NCBI GenBank assembly: GCA_963971425.1
Contig: OZ020525.1
Span: forward strand, 13,770,187-13,834,186
From: Bryoerythrophyllum caledonicum
Lineage: Eukaryota; Streptophyta; Bryopsida; Pottiales; Pottiaceae
Direction of reading: 5' to 3'
Length of the DNA: 64,000 nucleotides
Shown here: one piece after another, positions 36,000-46,935 of the stretch
Layout of the letters: every line of letters begins with the position of its first letter
How positions within the stretch are numbered: the stretch's first letter is position 1
Program-made: the position numbers and the translations under genes
The notes under the pieces: model-generated
Told to the model about the DNA's origin: nothing
Databases searched by the model: none
The model's input: the letters and a program-made list of their open reading frames with translations, nothing else

Positions 36000-37220
36000 A
36001 GCTAAATTCCCCCATAGTACCCGAAGTTCCCAAAGAGTTGACCGATAGTTCCTCCACACCTCTCCCATGCCAACTCACCCTCTTGTCTTCATCATACAAA
36101 CATAAGATGACATACCATACCCGAGGGTTGGATCCCGCAAAAAAAAATCTAAAAAAAGCTACCAAAGATTTCATAAATTATTTTAAAAAAAACTCTATTT
36201 CTTATCTAGTAAAAAAAGCGCATTTATGGGAATATGGGTTTGCCAAACATCTACCATACGAAGTGGTCACTTTTAGACACTACCTTCAGATCAAGTTATT
36301 TTTCTAGATCGTAGTGGTTTGGACACATTGGATATCAATGGATATCACCTGGGCATTATATGGGCATCACTTGGGCATTATATGGGTATCACCTAGGTAT
36401 TACATGGGTATCACCCAGACAAATCTCTTGAAATTTCTAAAAGATTTGGTGGTTTCTCCATTTTGAAATTATTATATATGAAACCAAGCACTTCGTAGGG
36501 TATTTAAAAATGTAAACAAATACCATATTCGGCACTAGAGTGCGAAATCCAACCCTTGGGTATAAGGTAAGCCCCCCCATAACCAACAAAAACCCATAGC
36601 CAACGCCTATAAAATTGGGGTATATCCAACCGTCTTACATCCCATTACCACCAACTGAGCTCCAAATGGAGGTTTGCTATTAGTCAAGACCCTTACTTTT
36701 GGTCGTTGGTTATGGGGGGTACCTACCGTTGGCCACCCACTAAACATGGCTGCACAGTTTGAAAATTCATAACTAATTCCCCTTTCATCGAAAAAATATG
36801 AAATCACTTGGGTTGGAATTGTAATTCTATCGGCTATCACTAAAAAATAACAGTATAATTATCTCCTCCCTCCATATATGCACATTCCTTAACTTGTCGG
36901 GGCTTACCTTCGTGGAAGCAGGTGGAATGCGGTGTCACCCCCTTTCACGCTGAGGAAAACTCTGATGAAGCAGTCAGGATTTGGATGTTCTACACCGTGT
37001 GTACGTTTAGAATAGGATTAGGCTTTGGAAGTGGAGTAGGAGAAGTTGGTGACGAGTTCCTGGGAAGCGATTTGCTCGTTTTGCTGCGGATGGCTCAGCT
37101 TGCCAAGGGTTTTGGCGATGGTGATGTGATTCGGCTTCGACTGGTGCGACATGGGATTCTGTTGAATTTGTTGGATTGTGGTTGTTTGTCCTCAGGTTTT
37201 AGCTGAAAGAAGACCGACCT
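36000..37220. other. Intergenic and SufE upstream region
   Basis: Contains the fourth TATCACC-type repeat at 36295-36510. No gene recognised. The last few hundred bases are the presumptive promoter and 5' leader of the SufE-BolA gene. Confidence 0.45.
36295..36510 (+). repeat. Repeat family with variable TATCACC units, copy 4
   Basis: About five tandem units such as GGGTATCACCTAGGTATTACAT, then the conserved GACAAATCTCTTGAAATTTC and TCTCCATTTTGAAATTATTAT. Same orientation as the 24.8 kb copy but with more units. Confidence 0.65.
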
Positions 37221-37271
37221 CAATTGGAGTGCGTGGGAGGCAGCTTGGATGAGCGGTTGTTGTATATAGCC

Positions 37272-38318
37272 ATGGCTATGGTGTCGTGTCCTTGGTCCTC
37301 GGCTTCTCTCGCTTGCCACTCGTTCTCCCCGTCTGCGGCGCCTGAAGCTCACCACCAGCTCACCCGGATAGCCTTGGGGAAACTTTCACGCGGCGGATGT
37401 ATTCACGCTTCCGCTTCGCAAGGGAGAGTTGCTCTAGGCATTCACGCGAGGAGGGATTGGGGTTTGGCTTCGACTGCGCAAGTGCAGGGGAGCGAGACGG
37501 AGGAGGAGGAGGTGCCGGCCAAGCTTGGGGAGATTGTGCGTTTGTTCCAAGGCGTAGGCGAGCAGCGCGCGCGGTACCAGCAGCTGCTCTACTATGGCCA
37601 GAAGATGACTCCCTTGCCGAAGGAGTATTGCATACCCGAGAACAAAGTGAACGGTTGCGTTTCCCAGGTGTGGGTGGTGTGCCAACTCAGCGACGACGAC
37701 GGCCGCGTCTACTTCCAGGCGGAATCGGATTCCGCTCTCACCAAGGGCCTGGCCGCTCTGCTGGTCGAGGGCCTGTCGGGCGCGACCCCCGCCGAGATTC
37801 TCAAGGTGGCCCCAGATTTCGTCCAGAAGCTGGGGTTGCAGCAAAGCCTGACGCCGTCACGCAGCAACGGGTTCGTCAACATGCTGCGCCTCATGCAGAA
37901 GAAGACGATGCAGGCGTACATGAACTCCGGCACACCTGGTGATGCTGCATCATCATCATCATCATCATCTTCGGAGGAAGAGGTTGTAGAAAGTGTGAGC
38001 GGAGAATCCAAGGCAGAGAATTCACGGAAGGTGACGACAGTGCAGGATTCCATCGTGAGGAAGCTTTCGGAGAAGCTGAAGCCTGTTGTGTTGGAGGTGG
38101 AGGATGTGTCGCATCAACATGCGGGGCATGCTGGCGCGCCGCGCGGGTCGTCGGAGACGCACTTCAATGTGAAGGTGGTTTCGGACGGATTTGAGGGGTT
38201 GAGCCTTGTGAAGCGGCATCGCCTCATCTACGGGCTGCTGCAGGATGAGCTTCAGAATGGTTTGCACGCTCTCTCTCTCATCACCAAAACCCCGGTTGAG
38301 GTTTCTTCCAAACCCTAA
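37272..38318 (+). CDS. SUFE1: Plastid SufE-BolA fusion (cysteine desulfurase activator)
   Basis: Single exon. The frame is open from 37224; I take ATG 37272 (MAMVSCPW) because the upstream residues do not look like a transit peptide and the following Ser-rich stretch does. Length 348 residues from that start. The SufE domain is about residues 80-215, with the sulfur-accepting Cys at about 129 in NKVNGCVSQVW. A Ser/Glu linker follows (part encoded by a TCA repeat). The BolA domain is about 260-345, with HQHAGH and VKRHRLIYGLL. Known role of the plant orthologue: stimulates the desulfurase NFS2 and accepts its persulfide for iron-sulfur cluster assembly in plastids; BolA partners bind monothiol glutaredoxins. 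The C-terminal fusion is normal in plants. No defect seen. Confidence 0.94.
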   Translation: MAMVSCPWSSASLACHSFSPSAAPEAHHQLTRIALGKLSRGGCIHASASQGRVALGIHARRDWGLASTAQVQGSETEEEEVPAKLGEIVRLFQGVGEQRARYQQLLYYGQKMTPLPKEYCIPENKVNGCVSQVWVVCQLSDDDGRVYFQAESDSALTKGLAALLVEGLSGATPAEILKVAPDFVQKLGLQQSLTPSRSNGFVNMLRLMQKKTMQAYMNSGTPGDAASSSSSSSSEEEVVESVSGESKAENSRKVTTVQDSIVRKLSEKLKPVVLEVEDVSHQHAGHAGAPRGSSETHFNVKVVSDGFEGLSLVKRHRLIYGLLQDELQNGLHALSLITKTPVEVSSKP

Positions 38319-38539
38319 ACCCTTAACTAAAAAACCCTAGAGTCTGAATTTTCTCTTCTAGTTTCATTTCAGAATCTATTGTGGGTTGTGAAATTGGTTT
38401 TGTAACGATACTATCCAATTTGTTTATCTCACTTTTATTATGAGCACGTTTTATGAATTATCTTTGGTTTGTTTTGACGAATGCGCTCATTTGGGTGCAC
38501 TTGAATTTTGGAAAATGGATTTTATATTGTAGTACAGTA

Positions 38540-39824
38540 CCCGGCGGTTAAGATATGGACAGCACGTTTCCACACTACACTGCTGCCAACTTTGACACCT
38601 GAGGGTTGGAAAATTGTCTATTTATCATGAAATTTTGGGCACAAGAAATTTTTCTATGTTGACAACATGTGTGCCAAATTTCAAGTCCAGAAGATGAATA
38701 CATAAAAAGATATTCAAAATTTGCCAACATGTGTAGCTATGAGAAAAGTTGCACAGCTCCCAACTTTGACACCCTTCCAAGGATTGAAAGAATTTTTTTT
38801 ACTCATGGAATTTTGAGCATGAGACCATTTCTTTGTTAATTATATGTGTGAAAATTTTCAAGTCCAAAAGATCCACATAAAAATCAATAATTCCAAATCT
38901 AGCAACATGTGTAGTTGTGAGAAACAATAACTCCTGGCCAACTTTGACACCTTCCTAAGGATTGAATTTTTTGTATTTGCTCATGAAATTTTTGTCATGA
39001 GTCTATCTCTACGTTGATCACATGTGTGCCAAATTTGAAGCCAAAATATTTACATATCAAAAGATGTTTGAAATCTACCAACATGTGTAGATTTCACTGC
39101 TGCCAACTTTGACCCCCTCCCAAGGATTGAATTTTTTATTTTTTCCCATGAGATTTTGGACATGAGACCATCTCGATGTTGATTATACATGTGCTTTATT
39201 TCAAGTCCAAAAGATCCACAAAAGAAAAGAAATAAATCTAAATCTACCAACACGTGTAGTGATGAGAAAACAATCAGGGAACCATTTCACTACTGCCAAC
39301 TTTGGCATCCTCCCTAGGTCTGAAAAAATGTTAGTCAACCATGGAGTTTTTGGCACAAGATCATCTAAATGTTGATAACATATGTGCCAAAATTCAAATG
39401 CCAGAAGATGAATACAAATAACCATCTTCAAAATCTACAAACATATGTAGCTATTAGAAACAATTCTGAATATCCTTATTTGTATTCATCATATGGCCTT
39501 GGAATTTGGCACACTTGTTATAAACATAGAGGTGATCTTGTGCCAAAAAATTTGCCATAATTTTAAAACAAATCAGCTGTAGAGAAGGTATCAAAGTTGG
39601 GAGCTGTGAAACTTTTCTCATAGCTACATATATTGGCAGATTTTGAATATCTTTTTTTTGTATTCATCTTCTAGACTCGAAATTTGGCACACATGTTGTC
39701 AACATAGAAGTAATCTTGTGCCAAAAATTTCATGGTAAATTGACAAATTTTCAGCCCTTGGGAGGTTGTCAAAGTTGGCACCTATATAGTGTAGAAATGT
39801 ATTGTCCATATGTTAGCTGTCGGG
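38540..39824. mobile_element. Foldback element with tandem-repeat arms (TA-flanked)
   Basis: Ends CCCGGCGGTTAAGATATGGACA and its diverged complement ending GCTGTCGGG, with TA just outside (38538-38539, 39825-39826). The left arm holds five direct units of 165-193 bp, each opening CCAACTTTGACACC (38586, 38760, 38938, 39103, 39296). The right arm holds two units in inverse orientation (CAAAGTTGG near 39592 and 39770), and the centre of symmetry is near 39460. No coding capacity seen. Confidence 0.8.
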
Positions 39825-39849
39825 TACAATACAATTGCTCAGTCTACAA

Positions 39850-40684
39850 CACCCTTGTTTGTTCATCCCTAATGAACAATTTGTCCCTGCGGGGAACAAA
39901 TCAATTTTGGGTAGGTTCCTTAAAAACCATTTTTGAAGATAACTTCTTGAAATTTTCAGTGAGAATTGAAATACAAGTTATCTTTGCGGGGAATTTTTTC
40001 TTTATTTTTTTGGACTAATAGGGAAAAAGTTATGGTGCTTCAAACATAAAAGGTTGGACTCTTTTGGCAGCTTGGCAAGGTACTATAGAGATGCATAGTG
40101 CTACTGTAGAGTTGACAATTGCATTTTTTTTAGCCGGGTAGTAGTGAAGGAAAGTACTCGGCAACTTTCATTGTTTTCACTTAAAAATGCATAGAAATTA
40201 AGGATTTTACTTCTTTTTGAAAAATATATTTTTCCATAGTTAGAAGAAGTCATAATAATTCTATTTACCATTGGGATTTTAGATCCAACAATTATTTCTC
40301 TATTTAAGAAATACAATTGCTTTCCCAAGTAAAGGGCCACTTTCTATACCCCTAGAAATTGCAGGTCCATTTTCCTTATTGTTAACACCTCCATTACATG
40401 TATTTTTGGTGTGCAATGACCTAACACAAGGTAGAACATAGATTTATTGAGTTTATGCTATGTGAAGTGCAAAAATTTGCCATTATCTTGAGTCAAAGTT
40501 TGTTGAACATGTCCGGGCACAATAGAAAAAAAACAAGCTTGCACTCTTCAAATACATATATCTTTCAATCTGTACGGTCAAAGGTTACAAATTTTTTAGG
40601 GTGTTGTCTCGTAGTAATCAACTTAAAGATCCTATGGTTGAAAACAGTAAATGGTTGTTTAAATAAGTTTAATAATATTTCATT
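39850..40684. repeat. Degraded TTAA-ended repeat
   Basis: Keeps GTCCCTGCGGGGA.AAAT, TTTTGGGTAGGTTCCT and TCTTTCAATCTGTACGGTC in the order of the intact copies, but lacks recognisable ends. Lies head to tail against the next copy. Confidence 0.65.
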
Positions 40685-41500
40685 TTAACCTCTAAAGGAC
40701 CAATGTCCCTTCGAGGGACATTTTGAGTTTGGGTAAGGTACCACGTTCTCAATTCTAGGCATTATTTTCTGAGATTTTTTATTGAATGGACAACTTTTGA
40801 TTAGCTCTGCGTAGACACAAATTTTGTAGAATTCCGACTTATGGTTCAAAAGTTACAATTTATTTTCACTTACATATACAAATAGTGCAGCAGTTTAGTG
40901 TGACATATCACAAATATTGTCACCAAACTTTAATAACTTCTAAATTCAATAGAAATTCGAGTTTTTGTCCATTTAAAAGAAAGAAAATGTCCTCTTGGAA
41001 AGGAAATTGAGATCTTTGCATCTGCCGTATGGATTTGTGAATTTCAAATATTTGAGAAGAATATGATATATGCAAAATATAAAGTGTATTGTTGATTCTC
41101 GGCACATAGTTGCATTGCAGGATTTTTTAGGACATCTGCTACACCTCTTCTACTTCTAAAATTTGGTGCACATGTGCCTAACATGATCCTTTTCAAGTTA
41201 ACACAATAAATTCACGGCTTGTAGTGCAAAAAGTTGCCATAGAAGGTGGTCGAAGTTTGTTGAAGGTGTATAGTATGACCTGAAAAAGTGATTATGTTGC
41301 ACTTCAAAGGCTAATATCTTTCAATCCGTGCGGTCAAACTTACCAAAATGTTTACCACACACTTTCATAGAAGTCTAGTACAAGATCCTACGGTTAAATT
41401 TTTTTTTGAATGATTTTGTATCATTTTGTGTTGAATGTGCTGAAAATGGCAGTTTTGGAGTGTTTTTGAGGAAAAACTGCCTTGGTCTTTTAGGGGTTAA
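40685..41500. mobile_element. TTAA-ended element, third copy (816 bp)
   Basis: TTAACCTCTAAAGGACCA ... TGGTCTTTTAGGGGTTAA. Core CTTTCAATCCGTGCGGTC near 41320. Has TCTGCTACACCTCTTCTA near 41135, the site that in the copy at 42.4 kb was the target of the giant MULE. Confidence 0.75.
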
Positions 41501-42367
41501 GTCAAGGCAAAATCAACTACATTGTTCATGCCAAATATACATCAATGTTAAGCCAAAAAGAAGCATTATAAAACTCTAGATAGAGGGTGACTTAATTAAT
41601 AACACGCAAAACTTGTAGAGGGATTTTTGAGAACTATTTAGAACTCTTGAAATTTTTGTCTGATGTTGAGAACTGTTTAAAGCTGAATTTAACAAGCTGG
41701 AAACGGAGGGGAGAGGTATCTAAATTCAATGTTTGGATGACTCACTTCTACAAACATAAGGGCTTTACCTCTGCAGGGTCCAAGTGAAGATCGTCCTTGA
41801 AAAAGAAGCTGACAGCCAACCAGAAGAGCCCTAGAATCCCTTAGCAAGGTTTGAAGTACACCATAACAATGGCGAAATCTCCACTCCAAACAACACCTTC
41901 CCTTCCTTCTCCTTGCTCATCTTTCCCATTTGGCCTTTCCATAACAATTCTACCTTACCATCTTCATTCTTCTCACTTAACCCATCCCTCAAACCAAACA
42001 TAGTAGCCCCTGTACATTAAAAAAAACAAAAAACAAAAAAAATATAAGCTCATACAAGCATAAAACTCCCAAGCACAAAAGACACCATGAGCTCATACAA
42101 ACATAAACCTCCCAATCACATGTACAGTACAGTAACAAAAACTCTCAATAAGAGATCCTCTCTCTTAAATGATAAGAACCAACTGTAAATTGAGTTCTGA
42201 GTAAATCTAAATAAGAGAGAGATGAGTACTATTCATCAGGGTTGATCTCATGGAAACTCTTTCTTTCTTCACTCTCTAAGACAACTAAAACTACTTGTAA
42301 CTTGAGTGTAAAGACCTCCAAGCTCTTTCATAATTAAGTGAAGGAGAACCACAATCAAGCTCATCTA
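41501..42367. other. Intergenic, one dispersed repeat
   Basis: Contains the relative of the CGLD27 intron repeat at about 42225-42345. A 66-residue minus frame at 41689-41889 has no recognisable feature. Confidence 0.4.
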
Positions 42368-42961
42368 TTAACCCCTAAAGGACCAAGTGTCCAAAAAGGG
42401 CTTTTTGAAAGTTTGGTCAAGTTCCTATGGAGTCAATTTCCAACATTCTTCTTTGAAATTTTTACTATAGAAAGACATTACCAAGATCTTAGTGGGAAAA
42501 CAATTTTTTCCTAAATTGGACATTTGATGAAAAAGTCATAGGGTTTTGAATTTTAAATGGGGAGGGCGGGCACCTCGGGCACCTCCAAAAACTTTTGATA
42601 GGACACTCTATTGAAAGTGAGATTTTCAGTACTCGCAAGTAATATTATTTCCCTTCATATTGTCAAAAAAAAGTTTTTGTCTTTAGTGAAAAATAGCATA
42701 CCAACCCAAGTCAAACATTTTCACACATTGTCACTCATTGTCAAGCAAGGTACCAAAAAAACTTCTTCTTTTCCACATAAAACCTAGGTATCTTTATATT
42801 TTTCACTTTTTATATTTTTCCACAACAATATGTAATGTAAACCTTCTTATTAACCATTCGGATTATCAATCAAAAACATATTAAGTTCAAAAAAAATTAA
42901 TGTGTGAATTAACAAATTTCGAGCCTCCACTCCTTGCACTTGTTTTGAATATGCTACACCC
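42368..42961. mobile_element. TTAA-ended element, left part, split by the giant MULE
   Basis: Starts TTAACCCCTAAAGGACCA and follows the 13 kb copy to TGTTTTGAATATGCTACACCC, where the MULE begins. The rest resumes at 61700. Joined length would be close to the 933 bp of the intact copy. Confidence 0.85.
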
Positions 42962-43015
42962 GGGAAAAGCTATTTAGTGAGCGGTGAGCGGTGAGTGGTG
43001 AGCGGTGAGCGGTAA
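42962..43015. repeat. Left terminal inverted repeat of the giant MULE
   Basis: GGGAAAAGCTATTTAGTGAG followed by five imperfect GTGAGCG heptamers (42977-43012). The heptamer array recurs, shorter, inside the right end. Confidence 0.85.
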
Positions 43016-43896
43016 CTTTTCTGTAATTTTGGAAATTGCTGTCTCGTGAAGCATACCCTATGACCGCGGTTTTGGTAGTTATTTTGATAATAATTCAATA
43101 TTTTAGGGAAAAAATCATACCTATATCCGTGGTTCAGGCACTTGGGGGAAATTTCAGAATGCGAGGGTGTAATTATTATAATACAAAATAGACAGTGCAA
43201 TTTTTTTATTCTTCCATTCTTCTTCCATTCTATCTTCTTATTTTTTCATTCTTCCATTCTTCTTCCACTCTATCTTCTTATTTTTTGTAATTCTTAAAAA
43301 TATATTGGTATTTTATATTTTTCATCTTTAAATTTTTGGATTTGTTTTCCCGTTATTCCCAATTCCCTAGTCTTTGTTTCATGTTTTGATCAAGTTTTTC
43401 AATCTTTTTTTTTTTTTTTTTTTTCTTGGATTTGATTTAAATTTTGTTACATGGATGATGCTATGGTGGATAATGAGGTAGAGTACCTCTATGTCTTATT
43501 GAATGATAGAGTGTAAGAATATTGTATGTGCCACTTGAATGGAACATAGTAAATATATTTAAAAATAACATCAAATATTATATATCAATGACGGAGGTAT
43601 AACTGCAAAATGTAGAGATATACGTTACGTAACCATTGTGTGTACATTTTAAAATATAGATGCCTTGAACTAAGGAATAGAAAATGATGACTATTTTTAT
43701 GAAGACAATACAAAATATAATTCACTGACTAAGGAAAATCATGAAGATTACCGCACTAAAAGAACATTGAACAATCAAATGCAAGAATATATTATTGGAA
43801 AAGCAATAAGATACAAAATTCTAGCTAAGTCATATAATCGAAATAACAATTATCAGATAATGCTACAGAGACTTTAGAATCTGTACTATCTGCATC
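43016..43896. other. MULE left subterminal region, AT-rich
   Basis: Non-coding. Holds imperfect repeats around CCATTCTTCTTCCA (43210-43275), a long T run (43408-43424) and short blocks (CATACCCTATGACCGCGG, CATACCTATATCCGTGG) that resemble CCTACGACCGTGG in the complement of 61.5 kb, suggesting a longer, diverged inverted repeat. Confidence 0.5.
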
Positions 43897-44290
43897 TCAG
43901 GAGCCTTCATCCTCAGACTCAACAGCTTCTAAATCAACATACTCTATACCTCTTAGCATCAACTTCTTAGGTCTAAATGTACGATATGAACCTTCCGCTA
44001 ATTCATTGGCAACGTCATTTGCGTATGAAGGGAGTTGCCTGGACTTTGGAGGGCTTGTATAGAAGTTAGGGTCACAAAAAAAAGGGCGGTGAATAGGGTA
44101 TCTCAAATTACCGCTTCTACAAATGCAAATGACAGCATGATTATAAAACCGCTACATATAAAAGAAAATCAGAAAAGATAACACTAGTAGTAGAAATTGT
44201 AGCTATACTCACTTATTAAACCTTGACTTCTTCACGATCTTTTGAACAACAATGACTTTGCTATCTGGATCGTCGGAGATGACACCGTTG
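43897..44290 (-). CDS. Hypothetical two-exon coding region of the MULE
   Basis: Exon 44213 leftward-bounded with donor GTGAGT (residues ISDDPDSKVIVVQKIVKKSRFNK) joins in phase to exon 44116-43897 after CATTTGTAG (SGNLRYPIHRPFF ... VESEDEGS, stop). I could not find the start codon or an upstream exon that joins cleanly, so only about 100 C-terminal residues are supported. No known domain; the tail is acidic. It lies between the left end and the 140-residue gene, on the same strand as the methyltransferase-like gene, and may be a third gene of the element. Confidence 0.35.
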
Positions 44291-44679
44291 TCGTGTAGAG
44301 AGAGTTTTGTTTTGGGAAATCACGGGGATTCTGGCTGCTGCTAGTATGATTTGAAAACAAAGGTTGTCGTTCAGTAAAACGTAGATTCTTGAACGTCGAA
44401 TCTTCTTCAACCTTCTTCAAATTGGACCCCGTTGGCCTATCCTGTATTGGCTCTAAACGGGTGTAAGGGTAAGGGTGAGGTGATAAGAAACCACGGGCTT
44501 CGGACAGGTAAAACGGGACGGCCAGGCCACGAGCTGAAACCGTCCGAAAGATGGCTCCTAAATTTCAAACCCACGGTGACCAGCAATCGCGTCTCACCGG
44601 TGGGAACAACATAAACACGACCGCGTGGGCCATTAATCCCACTTCGCCGCAACAAAGTTTACGAAGCAGAATTGAAAAA

Positions 44680-44860
44680 CAACTAGCCTCCAAAGCCGGC
44701 TTGGAATAACAAATAAAGACAACGAGCCTCCAAAGCCGGCTAAGAATAACGAAGCCACAAGCCACAATATGCGAGTCTTCTTGTCTTCTTAACTTCAAGT
44801 CTTCATGTCTTCGCTCTTCAAGTCTTCAAATCTTCTTATCTTCAAGTCTTGAAGTGTTCA
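44680..44860. repeat. Short tandem repeats (AGCCTCCAAAGCCGGCT x2; CTTCAAGTCTT array)
   Basis: Two copies, 41 bp apart, of GAGCCTCCAAAGCCGGCT followed by an array of TCTTCAAGTCTTC-like units. No function suggested. Confidence 0.7.
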
Positions 44861-44889
44861 AAAACACAAAAGACCTCCCAAAGTTCTTT

Positions 44890-45420
44890 ACCACAGTAGC
44901 TGCGAGCTTCAGATTGATGCTACAAATGGTTCAAGCCGCCAAATGCCAAGTGCTGTAACTTTTTGGAAAGCTGGTGCAACAAGCTAACACCCTCCAAAAT
45001 CTCAGGTTATTCTAAACTACCTTCTAAAAGTTATGGAGGTTCAAAGTTTGTGCCTTCTTATGTCGATGGCAGCAAACCCTCTCCAACTTCGGCGGCTATA
45101 ACTTCTATACTACGATTCTAAATAAGTTGTATAATAGCTTTATAGAAAGCTAATTTAACAAGCTACAATTCCTCTAAATTTCACTTTAAACTAATCTACT
45201 CATTAAAAGTTGTGTAAGCTCAAAATTCACGCCTCCCCGCTTCCAAGACGGCAGAACTCTCTTCTACTTAGATGGCTATAGCTTTTTCATAGCGCATCTA
45301 AATGAAGCAAGTGATAGCTTCTTAGAAAGCTAGTACAATGAGGTATCATTCTTTCAAATTTCAAGTCCGAACATAAAGTATCGAAGCCGTGGTGAAGGCC
45401 CGAAGTTGCTGCTCCTCTAA
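44890..45420. repeat. Three degenerate units of about 165 bp
   Basis: Each unit runs like GGCTATAACTTTT..., AGAAAGCTAGT.CAA.AAGCTA.CA, TTCAAATTTCA (about 44930, 45090, 45265). Non-coding interval between two MULE genes. Confidence 0.55.
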
Positions 45421-45932
45421 TTGGGTAGCGGCCAACTACTCCTCACTCAATCTCTCATAACTTTTGCGTATGAACTCCAAATTGAACAAAAACACCGCTC
45501 AAAGAAGCGCAACTTCACAAGAAACAAGTTTACAAACTTTCATAATATTCTCCTGAAAAACGAGTACACACCGCCCGATCTCCCTCTCGGGAATTTTTAC
45601 TCACAGCACTTCGACACACCAAAAATCACACACACACACCAAGAGGAAAGGAGAGTCGCCCCCCCCTTATCCTTCCACATCAGCCAATGCCTAAGCCACA
45701 TGGGCATCTAAAGCCTATTAGTTAACCTCCAAAAACACTCTAATGTCTATCATGATAAGATAGGAAAGAAACCCCAACCATTGGGCTTCAAAAGGTGTGG
45801 TTCCAAAATAATTCTAAGACGGTCAAACTTTTTCTTAGTTTCTTTTCTTTTTCTTTCTTGGATCTTGATCTAATATAAACATAAACACATAACAAACTCC
45901 TATATTAACAACTAAATGGATTCTACTTTCAT

Positions 45933-46355
45933 CTAACCGTATAAAAACTCTAGAATTTGACGGAGTACCGCAAAAATATAACTTGCTCTCCGTTCATCGC
46001 TTAAATAGGTCAGCGGCCCTCGAAGCCAAAGACGGTGGCCCATTTCATTAGAAAAGCGACTCACCATTTGGCCTTCATTGGTATTTTCAAAACACCCTTC
46101 AAACACCATCTGACGGCCACCCGTCAATGAAGCTTCAGCCTCCAATACAATCACTAGAGCTCTCGCGTCCGGTTGTAGATTCACAAATGTAAGTTGCCGC
46201 AGACTTGGATCTGGACGTGGTTGAACACGACACTCGGAAGGCCCCGCTTTATCTCGCACTCGCCGTTTGGAAGTTGATGGCTGAGAAGATTGAAACGGAT
46301 CCTTCGGTAATTGCGATAACGACAACTCCCACTCATCTGGGTCTTGAGAATCCAT
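45933..46355 (-). CDS. Hypothetical 140-residue protein of the giant MULE
   Basis: Single open frame from ATG 46355 (MDSQDPDEWELSLSQLP) to 45933. The N-terminal 55 residues are Ser/Pro/Arg-rich and look disordered; residues 60-140 look folded (LRQLTFVNLQPDARALVIVLEAE, MVFEGCFENTNEG, MGHRLWLRGPLTYLSDERRASYIFAVLRQILEFL). No domain recognised. It lies downstream of the methyltransferase-like gene on the same strand, separated by about 0.58 kb. Codon use is balanced and the frame is uninterrupted, which favours a real gene. Possibly an accessory protein for transposition or silencing escape, but nothing in the sequence shows this. Confidence 0.6.
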   Translation of the reverse strand: MDSQDPDEWELSLSQLPKDPFQSSQPSTSKRRVRDKAGPSECRVQPRPDPSLRQLTFVNLQPDARALVIVLEAEASLTGGRQMVFEGCFENTNEGQMVSRFSNEMGHRLWLRGPLTYLSDERRASYIFAVLRQILEFLYG

Positions 46356-46935
46356 ATTGCCAACTCTAAGCTAACTAAGATTTTAGCTTGGAGTAAACTA
46401 TGTGAGGCAAGGGAATTACCTTCCCTTTATATCTTACAGTAACTTCTTTAAGAAGCTTGCCTTCACTAAATGTACTCTAATAGCCATAAAAAATACCATT
46501 TCAACTAAAAATAGCCTGCATCAAAAGATCTTACTGAAGGACAAAGTTGCAACTTGACACAGTTCCTCTGTAATAATATAAAACCGCCTCGAGCCCACTT
46601 ACAGTCGCCAAGTTGTGGACTTGGTTGGCTGTCATAGTCCATTATATGTTGCTTGCCGGTTCCGGGTTCGATTCTTATCAACTCGTTGAACGGCCTGGAT
46701 AGTTGCAACTTGGCACTTGCTAGTGAAACAAGAAATAAGCAGCCAACCGGCCACCTACGCGCCCTGAGCTAAAGTGACAAGATGCAGGCTTCCAAGATAC
46801 GCAACTAAGCTCCGGCTACTCTATATTCAACCAAACCGTGGATTTCTCCACGACTTCAATATTTTGTCTCTTTATCCTCATTATCAGTCTGATGTTAAAG
46901 ACAACACTTTTATTATTTTCACACAATGTAGTAAT
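46356..46935. other. Spacer between two MULE minus-strand genes
   Basis: Would hold the promoter of the 140-residue gene and the 3' end of the methyltransferase-like gene. Contains a weak RNA polymerase III B-box-like string near 46665 that I do not call a tRNA. Confidence 0.4.

Noticed and set aside
46598-46690. tRNA or tRNA-derived SINE
   Set aside because: GGGTTCGATTC resembles a B box, but I could not pair an acceptor stem or find a good A box at the right distance.
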